Below, one piece after another: positions 19,379 through 28,155 of a DNA stretch of 64,000 bases. Position 1 is the first letter of the stretch. Every line of letters begins with the position of its first letter. A model generated the notes under the pieces. It searched no databases and was not told where the DNA came from. It saw nothing but the letters and a program-made list of their open reading frames with translations. Source of the DNA: Brumimicrobium sp035497735 (GTDB taxonomy: Bacteria > Bacteroidota > Bacteroidia > Flavobacteriales_D > Crocinitomicaceae). The stretch lies in assembly GCA_035497735.1 (NCBI GenBank), contig DATJCX010000018.1, positions 1 through 64,000 on the forward strand. The letters run 5' to 3'. The position numbers and the translations under genes were made by a program.

Positions 19379-20170
19379 TTACATAAACTTCCAAATCATC
19401 AGGTAAGCAATCAAAGTTGCACATTCTGCAATTTGTTGAGTTGCACCAAGACAATCTTCTGTGAAGCCATCTAGACACTTCTCGTAAAGCCGTTTAGATA
19501 AGTAATAAACAAAGAATAAAGGAATGAGTATCAGCCAATACTTCCAGTCATAAAAACTCAATGCGGCAAGTGGTAGTAATCCAAACAAATAAGCTAATTC
19601 AACATCTTTAAAAGGGTAATCTTTTGCTATGGTTTTTACTTTACTCAAGCGATTCGCTTGTGAATAAGTAGTGGTGAAAAAAAAATTCAGTGCCACCAAT
19701 CTAGCTATGGAATGATAGGAAATAAAAATCAAAGCTATCAATCCGCGATTCTCAAGACCTATATAAGTGATTATTTGGTAGAGTGAAAAATATTTCAGTG
19801 CAAGTACAAGCAACAATGCGACTCCCCCAAAAACACCAATTCGTTTATTCTTTTCAGTTTCCGCCCCCCTTCCCTCTTTAAAATCTTTAGCCAATCTATC
19901 AAAAACATTAGACAACCCAACTTCATGGATTCCGCCAGTCAATAAAACTCCTGCAATTAGTGAAACAAATACAGCAATTTCTACATTCAATAAAAAGAAA
20001 GCAGTATAAAACAACAAGAAGGACAGTCCACCGACAATCCAACCAATTAACGGAAAAAAACGAATTGCTTTATTGATATTACTCTGAGAAGTCCCATTGC
20101 TTTTGGGACAAGGGATTCTCGTGTAAAGTCTCAATGCAGTACAAAATACATCTATTTGTTTATCCATCAT
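19379..20170 (-). CDS. CobS-like adenosylcobinamide-GDP ribazoletransferase with altered active-site motif
   Basis: 263 residues with six to seven hydrophobic segments and the CobS start signature TALRLYTRIPCPK. CobS joins adenosylcobinamide-GDP to alpha-ribazole at the end of cobalamin synthesis. In the family the acidic motif HEDGxADxxDGxGG is near-invariant. Here, at residues 82-93, it reads HEVGLSNVFDRL: three expected positions are Val84, Asn88 and Arg92. The later block normally DSRIGxxG reads KNKRIGVFG. The frame is intact, so either this is a diverged paralogue or the protein is losing activity. No other cobalamin gene is nearby. Confidence 0.75.
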   Translation of the reverse strand: MMDKQIDVFCTALRLYTRIPCPKSNGTSQSNINKAIRFFPLIGWIVGGLSFLLFYTAFFLLNVEIAVFVSLIAGVLLTGGIHEVGLSNVFDRLAKDFKEGRGAETEKNKRIGVFGGVALLLVLALKYFSLYQIITYIGLENRGLIALIFISYHSIARLVALNFFFTTTYSQANRLSKVKTIAKDYPFKDVELAYLFGLLPLAALSFYDWKYWLILIPLFFVYYLSKRLYEKCLDGFTEDCLGATQQIAECATLIAYLMIWKFM

Positions 20171-20261
20171 TAACTTTCAGTACTCGCTTGTCATTTATAA
20201 TAACGTTCTTTTCATTCAAAAGGTAAGTATATATACAACATTTAAATACAAACTCTCCAAT

Positions 20262-20648
20262 CTAATCCAAAATACTCGTAGGATTTTTGTCTTCATCTAA
20301 GGCTACAAAGGTGAAAATTCCAGAAATAGCTTTCACACGTGAGTCACTGTACATTTCTTCTATAAAAATATCGACTCTAACATCTAAACTTGTATTTCCG
20401 ATTTTGGAAACCCTTCCAATCAACTCGATAATTGTTCCCGCAGGAATAGGCTGTTTAAAATCTATTCTATCTGACGAAACAGTCACACATATTTTTCTGG
20501 TAAATCGGGTAGCCGCAATAAAAGCCACCTCATCCATTAACTGCATGGCAGTTCCTCCAAAAAGAGTGTCATAATGATTGGTTGTATTGGGGAATACCGC
20601 TTTAAAGATGCGCGTTTCAGATTGTTTAATTCTTTCTTCTAAATTCAT
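20262..20648 (-). CDS. Acyl-CoA thioesterase, hotdog fold (YciA-like)
   Basis: 128 residues, ATG start at 20648. Typical hotdog features: VFPNTTNHYDTLFGGTAMQLMDEVAFIAATRF, with the catalytic Asp/Glu in LMDE, and IDFKQPIPAGTIIELIGRV, which matches YciA/BACH-type acyl-CoA hydrolases. It hydrolyses acyl-CoA to free acid and CoA in the cytoplasm. It is a single-domain form; chain-length preference cannot be read from motifs. It lies 91 bases upstream of the cobS-like gene on the same strand and may be co-transcribed with it. Confidence 0.88.
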   Translation of the reverse strand: MNLEERIKQSETRIFKAVFPNTTNHYDTLFGGTAMQLMDEVAFIAATRFTRKICVTVSSDRIDFKQPIPAGTIIELIGRVSKIGNTSLDVRVDIFIEEMYSDSRVKAISGIFTFVALDEDKNPTSILD

Positions 20649-21124
20649 TTCAATTTTATTAATTAATAATAACTATAAACGAAATGACTAAACGCAATAT
20701 TTCTGATAAGAAACGTTGGTTTGCCAAGCATTATCGTGATGCTAAAACAAAAACTAATTGGTATGTGTCTGGCTTATTCTTTTCGAAATTACAGTTGCAC
20801 GACAGCTCAAGATTCTAACTTGATTCCACACTTTAAAAGACAACTATAAATTGTCTAGTTAATTAATTTGAGTTATAAGTATAACTGCAAATATACAATT
20901 ATTACGCATCCTTTCTGTTTTATTTTACTTTTCTACTATTTATAAAAATGTTAGCTCTTATTTTTTGGTTTACTATAATTCTCACTTCCGACGTTAATCC
21001 ATCAAAAGAACCATTCCTTTTTGCTCACAAGGTTGACTTTTATCATATCTAAAGAATTTCTATCCGCTTTACTACCATTTAAGGAAATTAAACGCTAATT
21101 TTGGGTTCACTTAATTTAAAAATT
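20649..21124. other. 475-bp AT-rich intergenic region with one doubtful small ORF
   Basis: Between the divergent thioesterase and mrp genes. It contains the 44-codon frame at 20684-20818 (listed separately), a short stem GACAA/TTGTC at about 20844, and several alternating AT stretches. No tRNA, riboswitch consensus or clear promoter with both boxes was recognised. Confidence 0.5.
20684..20818 (+). CDS. Possible 44-residue small protein
   Basis: Frame from ATG 20684 to TAA 20818 encoding a basic peptide (starts MTKRNISDKKRWFAKHYRDA, ends LHDSSRF). The base composition is richer in G and C than its surroundings, and it contains two Trp codons, which is unusual for chance ORFs in AT-rich spacer. 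There is no family recognition and no ribosome-binding site. It may be a real microprotein, a remnant, or chance. Confidence 0.25.
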   Translation: MTKRNISDKKRWFAKHYRDAKTKTNWYVSGLFFSKLQLHDSSRF

Positions 21125-22177
21125 ATGGAAATCACAAGAGATCAAGTTTTAGATGCATTATCTAATGTTATTGAACCTGACATCAATAAAGATATAATTT
21201 CTCAAAATCTTGTCGAAGAATTAAAAATAGAAGGTGAGAAAATCACTTTAACAGTATATGTTGTAAATCCTGCACTTCACGCAAGAAGGAAAATGCAACA
21301 AATCATTAACTTTACCCTTAAGAAAGCTTTTCACCCACAGATTGAGGTTGAATTGACAATTAAGGGACTTCCTGAAGAGGCAAGAACAGCTAAGCGTAAG
21401 GTTTTACCAGAAATCAAGCACATCATTGCGATTGCTTCTGGGAAAGGTGGAGTAGGTAAATCTACAGTAACGGCAAACTTAGCTGGAGGACTAGCAAAAG
21501 CAGGTTACAAAGTAGGAATCGTTGATGCTGATATTTATGGTCCATCAATGCCTACCATGTTTGACGTAGTTGGAGAAAGACCTAATTCTGTTACAATTGA
21601 TGGTCAAACAAAAATGACTCCAGTTGTCTCATACGGTATTCCGATCATGTCGATTGGATTCTTCACAGAACAAGATGACGCAGTTGTTTGGAGAGGTCCT
21701 ATGGCTTCAAAAGCATTGGCTCAAATGTTTACTGAAACACATTGGGGAGAATTAGATTATTTATTAATCGACTTACCTCCAGGTACCGGAGATATTCACT
21801 TATCATTGGTTCAGAAAATTCCTTTAGATGGAGCGATTATCGTTTCCACACCACAAGAAGTGGCTTTAGCGGATGCTAGAAGAGGAGTAAATATGTTTAT
21901 GATGGATGGAATTAAAGTTCCTATCGTTGGACTGATTGAAAACATGGCTTGGTTTACACCGGAAGAATTACCTGACCATAAATACTTTATTTTTGGGAGA
22001 GATGGAGTGAAAAACCTAGCAGAAGGAATGAAGCAAAGATTCTTAGGACAGATTCCGATTGTACAAAGCATTAGAGAGTCTGGAGATATCGGAAGACCAG
22101 CTGTAATGCAAACAAACACATTAGTTTCAAATGCTTTTGACGATATCGTTAAGAAGCTAGTAGAAATTACTAAATAA
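21125..22177 (+). CDS. mrp: Mrp/ApbC-type iron-sulfur carrier P-loop ATPase
   Basis: 350 residues from the ATG at 21125 (the frame is open from a TTG at 21101, but MEITRDQVL is the usual family start). A DUF59/MIP18 domain occupies about 1-90, and the ParA/MinD-like ATPase follows with the deviant Walker A GKGGVGKST (~105-113), DADIYGPSMP and LLIDLPPGTGD. The CxxC usually found near residue 280 of Mrp proteins is not obvious: the region reads ENMAWFTPEELPDHKY, so cluster ligands may differ. It transfers Fe-S clusters to apoproteins. An Nfu-domain gene follows 24 bases later, supporting the Fe-S role. Confidence 0.93.
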   Translation: MEITRDQVLDALSNVIEPDINKDIISQNLVEELKIEGEKITLTVYVVNPALHARRKMQQIINFTLKKAFHPQIEVELTIKGLPEEARTAKRKVLPEIKHIIAIASGKGGVGKSTVTANLAGGLAKAGYKVGIVDADIYGPSMPTMFDVVGERPNSVTIDGQTKMTPVVSYGIPIMSIGFFTEQDDAVVWRGPMASKALAQMFTETHWGELDYLLIDLPPGTGDIHLSLVQKIPLDGAIIVSTPQEVALADARRGVNMFMMDGIKVPIVGLIENMAWFTPEELPDHKYFIFGRDGVKNLAEGMKQRFLGQIPIVQSIRESGDIGRPAVMQTNTLVSNAFDDIVKKLVEITK

Positions 22178-22201
22178 TTTATCTTTTAAAGTTAAACTAA
22201 A

Positions 22202-22450
22202 ATGGTAAAAAACAGAGAGGAGTTAAAGACAATTGTTTTGGAGGCGCTTCAGCAATTACGCCCGTTCCTAGAACGCGATGGTGGCGACATGGAGTTTATC
22301 GAAATTACAGATGACAATGTTGTTCGCATAAAGCTTCTTGGGAATTGTAGTGGATGCTCGATGAGCACCATGACAATGAAAGTAGGGTTAGAAGAAGCCA
22401 TTAAAAAGGCAGCTCCTGAAATCAAAAAGGTAGAAGCGATTAACGAATAA
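22202..22450 (+). CDS. NifU C-terminal (Nfu) iron-sulfur scaffold domain protein
   Basis: 82 residues, essentially one Nfu domain: EALQQLRPFLERDGGDMEFIEI and the cluster-binding CxxC in GNCSGCSMSTMTMK. It binds a 4Fe-4S cluster between two subunits and hands it to apoproteins. Directly downstream of mrp, so the two form a small Fe-S maturation operon. No IscU or SufB gene is in the window. Confidence 0.94.
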   Translation: MVKNREELKTIVLEALQQLRPFLERDGGDMEFIEITDDNVVRIKLLGNCSGCSMSTMTMKVGLEEAIKKAAPEIKKVEAINE

Positions 22451-22467
22451 GGCTAAATCTTCTATTT

Positions 22468-22812
22468 ATGCTGGGACTAAAGCACGCTTTTCGTGGAGTA
22501 TTTTTAATGTTTCGTTCGGAACGTAACTTTAAAATCCAGTTTTTACTTTTTATCATTCTTTGTATCACTTGCCAGATATTAGAAATTTCACCAATTGAAT
22601 GGGCAATATTGTTAACGCTTAGCGCAGTTGTATTTTCACTAGAAGTAATCAATTCTGCTATTGAGAAAACATGCGACTCAATTACGGAGGAATACAGTTC
22701 CAAAATAAAAGATATAAAAGACATCAGTGCAGCGGCTGTTTTAATAGCCGCTGTTTTTTCTGCAATAATTGCTCTAATTATTCTACTACCTTATATAGGC
22801 AAACTATTCTAG
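22468..22812 (+). CDS. dgkA: Diacylglycerol/undecaprenol kinase (DgkA family)
   Basis: 114 residues with three transmembrane helices. The family motif EVINSAIEKTCD (substrate/Mg site) lies at about 63-74, preceded by SERNFKIQF at the membrane interface. These small kinases phosphorylate diacylglycerol or undecaprenol in the inner membrane; Gram-positive-type members prefer undecaprenol. It starts 17 bases after the Nfu gene and is probably in the same transcript. Confidence 0.93.
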   Translation: MLGLKHAFRGVFLMFRSERNFKIQFLLFIILCITCQILEISPIEWAILLTLSAVVFSLEVINSAIEKTCDSITEEYSSKIKDIKDISAAAVLIAAVFSAIIALIILLPYIGKLF

Positions 22813-22902
22813 TTCACCACTACACCTCCTTTATTTTCTGTCAAAACACAGCTTAACTGATTCGAGAAACTGTCATAAATCAGGAAAGTATTTTCTATAA
22901 AC

Positions 22903-22934
22903 TTGCTTTTAATTTGTTTAAAATTGTATCTTTA
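22903..22934 (+). promoter_or_regulatory. Candidate promoter of the universal stress protein gene
   Basis: TTG at 22903-22905, a 21-base spacer, and TATCTTTA at 22927-22934, one mismatch from the Bacteroidota -7 consensus TAnnTTTG. The start codon is at 22952. Confidence 0.45.
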
Positions 22935-22951
22935 TATAAAATTTATAAGCT

Positions 22952-23791
22952 ATGAAAAAAATACTTGTACCTACAGATTTTTCAGATTTCGCATTAAATG
23001 CGGCTAAACTCGCTGCCAATTTAGCGCGTAAGTTTGACGCTAGAATATATTTCCTACATGCTGTGACTATGCCTCAGTATGCAACAGGAGGTGGAAATCA
23101 AGAAACTTATCAAGATGTTGCTGAAGGTCTTTTTATCTTAAAGAAAGTAAAAATGGACTTCGAGAACTTATTGAACCAAGACTTTCTTAAAGGAATTAAT
23201 GTAGTTACCGCTATACAATACAACACGGTTTACGAGAATATTGTTAAGCAATCAAAGGAGCACGATATCGACTTAATTGTAATGGGTACGCATGGTACTT
23301 CTGGATACGTAAATGACTTTTTTATTGGAAGTAACACAGATAAGATTGTTAGACGCTCAGAGATTCCTGTAATCACAGTTCGAAAGGAAGTTGAAAAATA
23401 TGACTTTGAAAAGATTGTATTTGCTAGTGATTTCGGTGAAGGTGTTTCTAACTCATTTGGATACATTGCTAACTTCGCAAATAGCCTAGGTGCTAAAATT
23501 GACTTAGTAAGAATTATCACTAGAGATGATTTCTATTACTCTGGTGCAATGTTAGACATCATGGAGAATTTCGCAAAAGACAATGGATTAAGAAATTACG
23601 AATGTCATATCTATACTGCAGAGAATGTTCAGACTGGAATCAATGAGTTTGCACTAAGACACGGGGCAGATATGGTTGCTACAGTTACAAATGGTAGAAG
23701 AGGATTAGCAAGACTATTTAACGGTTCTGTTACTACTGAAATCATGAATAGTAGTGCTTTACCAGTAATGACTTTGAAGACACAGAAATAA
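22952..23791 (+). CDS. Universal stress protein, two tandem UspA domains
   Basis: 279 residues. Domain 1 (about 1-145) starts KKILVPTDFSDFALNAA and contains the ATP-binding glycine motif GTHGTSGYVNDFFIGSNT. Domain 2 (about 150-279) starts EKIVFASDFG and ends in the weaker loop NGRRGLARLFNGSVTTEIM. The first domain probably binds ATP; the second has a less canonical loop. A cytoplasmic stress-adaptation protein, monocistronic, with its own promoter and terminator. Confidence 0.92.
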   Translation: MKKILVPTDFSDFALNAAKLAANLARKFDARIYFLHAVTMPQYATGGGNQETYQDVAEGLFILKKVKMDFENLLNQDFLKGINVVTAIQYNTVYENIVKQSKEHDIDLIVMGTHGTSGYVNDFFIGSNTDKIVRRSEIPVITVRKEVEKYDFEKIVFASDFGEGVSNSFGYIANFANSLGAKIDLVRIITRDDFYYSGAMLDIMENFAKDNGLRNYECHIYTAENVQTGINEFALRHGADMVATVTNGRRGLARLFNGSVTTEIMNSSALPVMTLKTQK

Positions 23792-23811
23792 GTAATAAAA
23801 TACACGCATAG

Positions 23812-23847
23812 AAAACGTCTTTTGAATTTCAAGAGACGTTTTTTTTA
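23812..23847 (+). terminator. Rho-independent terminator after the universal stress protein gene
   Basis: AAAACGTCT (23812-23820) pairs with AGACGTTTT (23834-23842), followed by a run of T. The stem extends inward through TTTGAA/TTCAAG. Confidence 0.9.
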
Positions 23848-23985
23848 TTCTAAAGGTTTGCACTTCATCAATGCTAAAGACATACAATGGATAAGCGAGA
23901 ACAAATAAGTTCAAGCAAACTACTCTTCTCCTACTCGGCTTTAAGATAAATTTTATGAAATAAATCAAGCTTCATCATAGGTGTT

Positions 23986-24022
23986 CAAAAAAAATAGCTG
24001 CTTCAAATAATGAAACAGCTAT
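23986..24022 (-). terminator. Rho-independent terminator of mgtE
   Basis: Read on the minus strand, ATAGCTGTTTCA pairs with TGAAGCAGCTAT and is followed by eight T. It lies 29 bases after the mgtE stop codon. Confidence 0.88.
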
Positions 24023-24050
24023 CTAAAATTAAAATATCTTTTTGGCTACG

Positions 24051-25403
24051 TTAAAAACCCAACCACCACGAGGCGATACTAAAGTAAATAATTACTCCAC
24101 TAATATCGGCGATAGTTGTAATTAAAGGGGCACTTGCTGTAGCGGGGTCTAGATTCAACTTTGTAAATACAAAAGGTAAAATCAGTCCGACCACACTTCC
24201 CATCAATACTGTTAGAATCATTGTAGTTGCAACAATAAACATTACTTCAGGCGCTCTAAAGCTTGCTACGATAGAAACTCCTACGGCCATTGTTAGTCCA
24301 AGGAATAAAGAAACTATTAATTCTTTCCCAATTAATTTCCCCCAGTCGGCCATCTTTACATCACCCATGGCTAATGATCGAATCATTAAGGTTGCAGTTT
24401 GAGAACCAGCGTTACCTCCACTATCAATCAATAGAGGAAGGAAGAATACCAGTCCAACAAATTTCTGAATCACATCTTCAAAACTTGCTAATGCAGCTCC
24501 AGAAAATATATTCATAAATACTAAAGCAAGTAGCCAAACAACACGGTTTTTATATAAATCAAAAACTCTAGCTTTCAATGGATTTGAAATAGCACTTTGG
24601 AAAGCACCGAATTTGTGGAAGTCTTCAGAAGATTCGTCTTCAGCAACCTCCATGATATCATCGAAAGTTACAATTCCCAATAACACCCCTTCTTCATCTA
24701 CTACCGGCAGGGCAACTTTTGAATGGTCTTTAAAAACACGAATTGCTTCCTCTTGGTCTTCTTTTGCATTTAAAGAGATAAACTGATTGTTAATTAAATC
24801 ACTAATCAACTGATCAGGTTGAGCGAAAATTAAATCCTTAATTCTAAGGTCATCTAATAATTTCCAGTTTTTATCAACTACATAAACAACGTTTAATGTT
24901 TCTGACTCCTGTCCATATTCACGAATGTGAGCAAAAGCTTCTGCAACCGTATAAGTTGGTTTTACAGCTACAAACTCAGTTGTCATCAATCGTCCGATAC
25001 TATCCTTTGGGTAACCCAAAAGTTGATTGGTAATCACACGTTGTTCTGGAGAAAGTTGAGCGATTAATTGTTTCGATACTTCCCAAGGCAATTCCTCTAG
25101 GAAAGCCGTTCTATCATCTGGGTCAATATCGTTTAGCAGTCTTGCAATTTTAGTTGCATTTTCGGCTAATCCTTCAATAATCTCTTGTTGCTCCTCATGG
25201 GACAAAAGTTTAAATACTTCTTTTGTTTGCTCTTTATTTAACAATCGGAAGACGATGATTTTATCACGTTCGGAAATAACTTCAAAGATCTCGGAGACCT
25301 GAAAGGGTTCAAGTTTTTCAATTTCTTGTTTTAAAGTTTTCCAATCTTCAATCTTAATCAAAGAGATTAAGGTCGTTTTTAATTCATCGATCATGACTTC
25401 CAT
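24051..25403 (-). CDS. mgtE: Magnesium transporter MgtE
   Basis: 450 residues. The N-terminal MgtE_N superhelix (about 10-130, HEEQQEIIEGLAENATKIARLL and DPDDRTAFLEELP) is followed by two CBS domains (about 135-255, ending LGIVTFDDIMEVAEDE). The MgtE membrane domain starts about 285, with five helices including the pore region FLPLLIDSGGNAGSQTATLMIRSLAMG. The protein is a Mg2+ channel gated by Mg2+ bound in the cytoplasmic domains. Start ATG at 25403; an ATG three codons later is also possible. Monocistronic. Confidence 0.96.
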   Translation of the reverse strand: MEVMIDELKTTLISLIKIEDWKTLKQEIEKLEPFQVSEIFEVISERDKIIVFRLLNKEQTKEVFKLLSHEEQQEIIEGLAENATKIARLLNDIDPDDRTAFLEELPWEVSKQLIAQLSPEQRVITNQLLGYPKDSIGRLMTTEFVAVKPTYTVAEAFAHIREYGQESETLNVVYVVDKNWKLLDDLRIKDLIFAQPDQLISDLINNQFISLNAKEDQEEAIRVFKDHSKVALPVVDEEGVLLGIVTFDDIMEVAEDESSEDFHKFGAFQSAISNPLKARVFDLYKNRVVWLLALVFMNIFSGAALASFEDVIQKFVGLVFFLPLLIDSGGNAGSQTATLMIRSLAMGDVKMADWGKLIGKELIVSLFLGLTMAVGVSIVASFRAPEVMFIVATTMILTVLMGSVVGLILPFVFTKLNLDPATASAPLITTIADISGVIIYFSIASWWLGF

Positions 25404-25608
25404 TTAATTCTCGTTTTTGACCTAAAATGTAACAAAACACCTTGGCGAGTATATAATTAATTAGCTCATTTTGTTAAATAACCACAAGGGATTAGCGCAC
25501 TTTCGGCAAAACCGAAAAGTGTAATCTACAAAGGTAGAAATTTAATACGTTTTGCCAACGTATAAACGGTTGAAACTTTAAATGGTAGGCTTTTTTAAAA
25601 TATTATAG

Positions 25609-26076
25609 TTAATGCGGTCCTACGAGTATCACTAACAACCAGTACTTAAAAACGCCATCGAAGGTTACAGCTGTATCGGAATAACTTGTTGAATTCCCAT
25701 TGTACATCTTGTTTTTACTAAAAGTGAAGACACAATCAGAATAACTCGTAGAGTTTCCTTTATAAACTTTATCGCCTTTAATCGTGTAAACACAATCGCT
25801 ATAACTTGTGGAATTCCCACTGTAAATCTTGCCATCTTTAATGGTAAATAGGCAATCAGAGTAACTTGTAGAGTTACCCTTATAAACTTTATCCCCTTTG
25901 ATGGTAAGTTTAGTATCTGAATAAGAGGTAGAATTCCCACTATAAGCCTTATCCTTATCTACTGTAAAAAGACAGTCGGAATAAGAAGTTGAATTTCCTT
26001 TATAAATTTTTCCTTGAGCGCTCACGAAAGTATTAATTGATAGCACTAAAGTTAGGATAAAAAATCTTAAAATCAT
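25609..26076 (-). CDS. Secreted six-repeat protein (GNSTSYSD repeats), function unknown
   Basis: 155 residues from the ATG at 26076; the frame continues upstream into the preceding gene, but the ATG gives a clean signal peptide (MILRFFILTLVLSINTFVSAQ). The mature part is six copies of a 20-residue unit of the form Y(K/S)GNSTSYSDCLFTIKGDK, then a hydrophobic tail (VFKYWLLVILVGPH). GNSTSYSD is invariant in all six; a Cys follows in four copies and a Thr or Ala-type variant in two. Strand-turn periodicity suggests a beta-solenoid or barrel of stacked hairpins. It starts four bases after the FTR1 iron permease gene, so it is co-transcribed with iron uptake. No family was recognised. Confidence 0.8.
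   Translation of the reverse strand: MILRFFILTLVLSINTFVSAQGKIYKGNSTSYSDCLFTVDKDKAYSGNSTSYSDTKLTIKGDKVYKGNSTSYSDCLFTIKDGKIYSGNSTSYSDCVYTIKGDKVYKGNSTSYSDCVFTFSKNKMYNGNSTSYSDTAVTFDGVFKYWLLVILVGPH
25640..26015. repeat. Six tandem 60-bp coding repeats
   Basis: The DNA of the GNSTSYSD protein repeats every 60 bases, with the GGAAATTC/TTCCC-like core at each turn. Neighbouring units differ mainly at third codon positions, which shows selection on the protein rather than recent slippage. Confidence 0.85.
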
Positions 26077-26080
26077 AGTT

Positions 26081-27958
26081 TTACTTTTTATTGTTTCTCT
26101 TTGTGAAAAATACAATAATAAATAACACCAACAACTGCGCCACAATCGTCTCGATAGTTGGATAAATTCCAATCAAGTTAATTTTAGGAATAAAGTCTAA
26201 ATGATGAACGCTGATCCAGCCCACTTCTTGCAACGCAGAAACACCTTTCCCTGTTAACACAACAGCAAGAACAGCAATCACATAAGCTGAGATTTTGAAG
26301 ATCTTATTAATCGGTAACTTCTTCGTTGTTTTCATAAAGATATACGTGATGATTGCAACAATTACAATCGCACTAATCAATGCCCACATCAATGCAGGAC
26401 CGGATTTCTCTGGGTTATTCAACTTCAACGAAGAAAGGAATAAAACAACCTCAAAAGCCTCTCTGAAAACTACAATAAATGAAAACAATGAAAGTCCAAT
26501 CCAGTTTCCAGATTCCTTAATTTTTTCAACTTTATTCTTCACAAAGCCAGTCCATTTAGAAACTTCAGAATGCGAATGTAGCCAAGTACCAGCGTACAGC
26601 AATACAATCACGGCAATGATGGCACCAATTCCTTCCATCAATTCACGTGAAGCACCGCTCATTCCAACAAGGTAGTCTACAAACATCCAACCTAGAAAAC
26701 CAAGTGCTGCAGCACTCATCCAACCAATATGAACAGCTGTAATTGCGTTTTTAATTCCCAACGGTTTTAGAATACTAATGATAATTAGAATAATCAATAA
26801 AGCCTCCAAAGCTTCACGGATAAGAATAGATAAGGCTGCACCATAAATAAATGCAAATGAATAATCTAAATCATCCAAATGTTCTTCTGCTTCCTGCAAA
26901 TTATCTTTTAGCACTAAATACAAACGCTCAACTTCAAGGTCATTTCCTTGTTGCATCGCTCTTCTGTAAAGCACCATGTTTCTTTCGATCGCGTTTACCG
27001 TTTGCGGACTTGTCGAGATAAGAATGTTTTCAACCAACTCCACCCCTTCTAAGTAAGAAGTTAAGGCATGCTTTTCTGCTTGTTTTTTATTTCCTGTTCT
27101 GTAAATTTGAATAGAGTTGTCTAACTCCTTTTTCGCAATATCCAATGGAGCTTCTCTTACTGGCTCATGGCCACGAATCAAAGCTAAATCTACACCGCCA
27201 TTTGCTTGCAAGAAAGTTCTTAAGTCGTTGTCCGACCATTTTGAAACACTGTCCAACGAAATACTCAATGGCAATTCCGCATTTCCTTTATCAACATCAT
27301 ATCGCATCGACATCACGTAAAACGCCAAGTCCCAAATTTCATATTCATTCAATAAAGCATCGTACGACTGCATTCCAGTTCCGTCAACACCTAATTTAAT
27401 TACGTTATATGCTTGCAATGGAGAAAGCACATCCATGCCTTCATCTCTAAAACTAGATGGTTCTGGGTCTAACCCCTTTCCTTGCGGACCATCACCAAAA
27501 CCGTTTTCACCGTGACAAGAAGCACAGTTTACAGCGTATAGCTCTCGACCATTCTTAACAGAAGGCCATTTAACTGGACTGATTTTTAAAATTCCGAGGT
27601 CTAATATTCGATTTTTAGTAGAAAGCGCAACTTGAGAAACCTGTTCGAGAGAAGCTAAGTTTTTCACCAAATTCAATAGTGAATCTAGTGGTTTATTAAA
27701 AGAGGTAAACTCTTTGTTCGCAAGAATTTCAGTTAAATCTTGATGAAGAGAAATTGTTTTATTAGCAAAGTCGATCTGTTCCTCATACTCAGCTTCGTCT
27801 ATCACAACTCCATTCTCAACAGCAATAGAATAATCTTTAGATACATAATCAAGAAGCGTAACAATTGTTCTAAGGTCTTCTAACTCCTCAGGATTCTGAG
27901 AAAACACAGTAGTTGTAGAGAATAAAAGCAGTAAACTAAAAGCTATATACTTCACCAT
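26081..27958 (-). CDS. FTR1-family iron permease with N-terminal periplasmic cytochrome c domain
   Basis: 625 residues from the ATG at 27958, giving the signal peptide MVKYIAFSLLLLFSTTTVFSQ. A cytochrome c domain follows, with heme motif CASCHGENGFGDG near residue 145 and an axial Met candidate in GTGMQSYDAL. A helical linker precedes the FTR1 permease (about 370-620) with seven helices and two REXXE-type iron motifs (IREALEALLI and FREAFEVVLF). The protein should import ferric iron, with the heme domain likely acting in Fe(II) oxidation, as separate cupredoxin or EfeB parts do elsewhere. An inverted repeat 67 bases upstream may be its operator. Confidence 0.93.
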   Translation of the reverse strand: MVKYIAFSLLLLFSTTTVFSQNPEELEDLRTIVTLLDYVSKDYSIAVENGVVIDEAEYEEQIDFANKTISLHQDLTEILANKEFTSFNKPLDSLLNLVKNLASLEQVSQVALSTKNRILDLGILKISPVKWPSVKNGRELYAVNCASCHGENGFGDGPQGKGLDPEPSSFRDEGMDVLSPLQAYNVIKLGVDGTGMQSYDALLNEYEIWDLAFYVMSMRYDVDKGNAELPLSISLDSVSKWSDNDLRTFLQANGGVDLALIRGHEPVREAPLDIAKKELDNSIQIYRTGNKKQAEKHALTSYLEGVELVENILISTSPQTVNAIERNMVLYRRAMQQGNDLEVERLYLVLKDNLQEAEEHLDDLDYSFAFIYGAALSILIREALEALLIILIIISILKPLGIKNAITAVHIGWMSAAALGFLGWMFVDYLVGMSGASRELMEGIGAIIAVIVLLYAGTWLHSHSEVSKWTGFVKNKVEKIKESGNWIGLSLFSFIVVFREAFEVVLFLSSLKLNNPEKSGPALMWALISAIVIVAIITYIFMKTTKKLPINKIFKISAYVIAVLAVVLTGKGVSALQEVGWISVHHLDFIPKINLIGIYPTIETIVAQLLVLFIIVFFTKRNNKK

Positions 27959-28024
27959 TTCCTTTTTCTTATTTTTAAATGAACTAAATAAGAACAAAAG
28001 TAGTGCTTAAAAAGATATTGTCGC

Positions 28025-28042
28025 ATACCACAATTATGGTAT
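28025..28042. promoter_or_regulatory. Inverted repeat upstream of the FTR1 iron permease operon
   Basis: ATACCA (28025-28030) and TGGTAT (28037-28042) form a perfect inverted repeat with a 6-base spacer, 67 bases before the FTR1 start codon. The form suits a dimeric repressor. It does not match the classical Fur box, so the regulator is unknown. Confidence 0.4.
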
Positions 28043-28155
28043 TATTCAAAATACAAAAGAAATTAAGTATCAATTAACCTTTCTATATTATATAGTTTCA
28101 CTTTAAATGAGATAATATCTTAAAATAATTAACAAATTTCTCAGAAATAAAACTA

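Noticed and set aside
20931..21052. Short hydrophobic frame in the spacer before mrp
   Set aside because: 34 codons, AT-rich, no signal or homology; not distinguishable from chance.
25640..26015. Possible CRISPR-like array of 60-bp repeats
   Set aside because: There are no spacers, the repeats are contiguous coding units with synonymous changes, and no cas genes are near.
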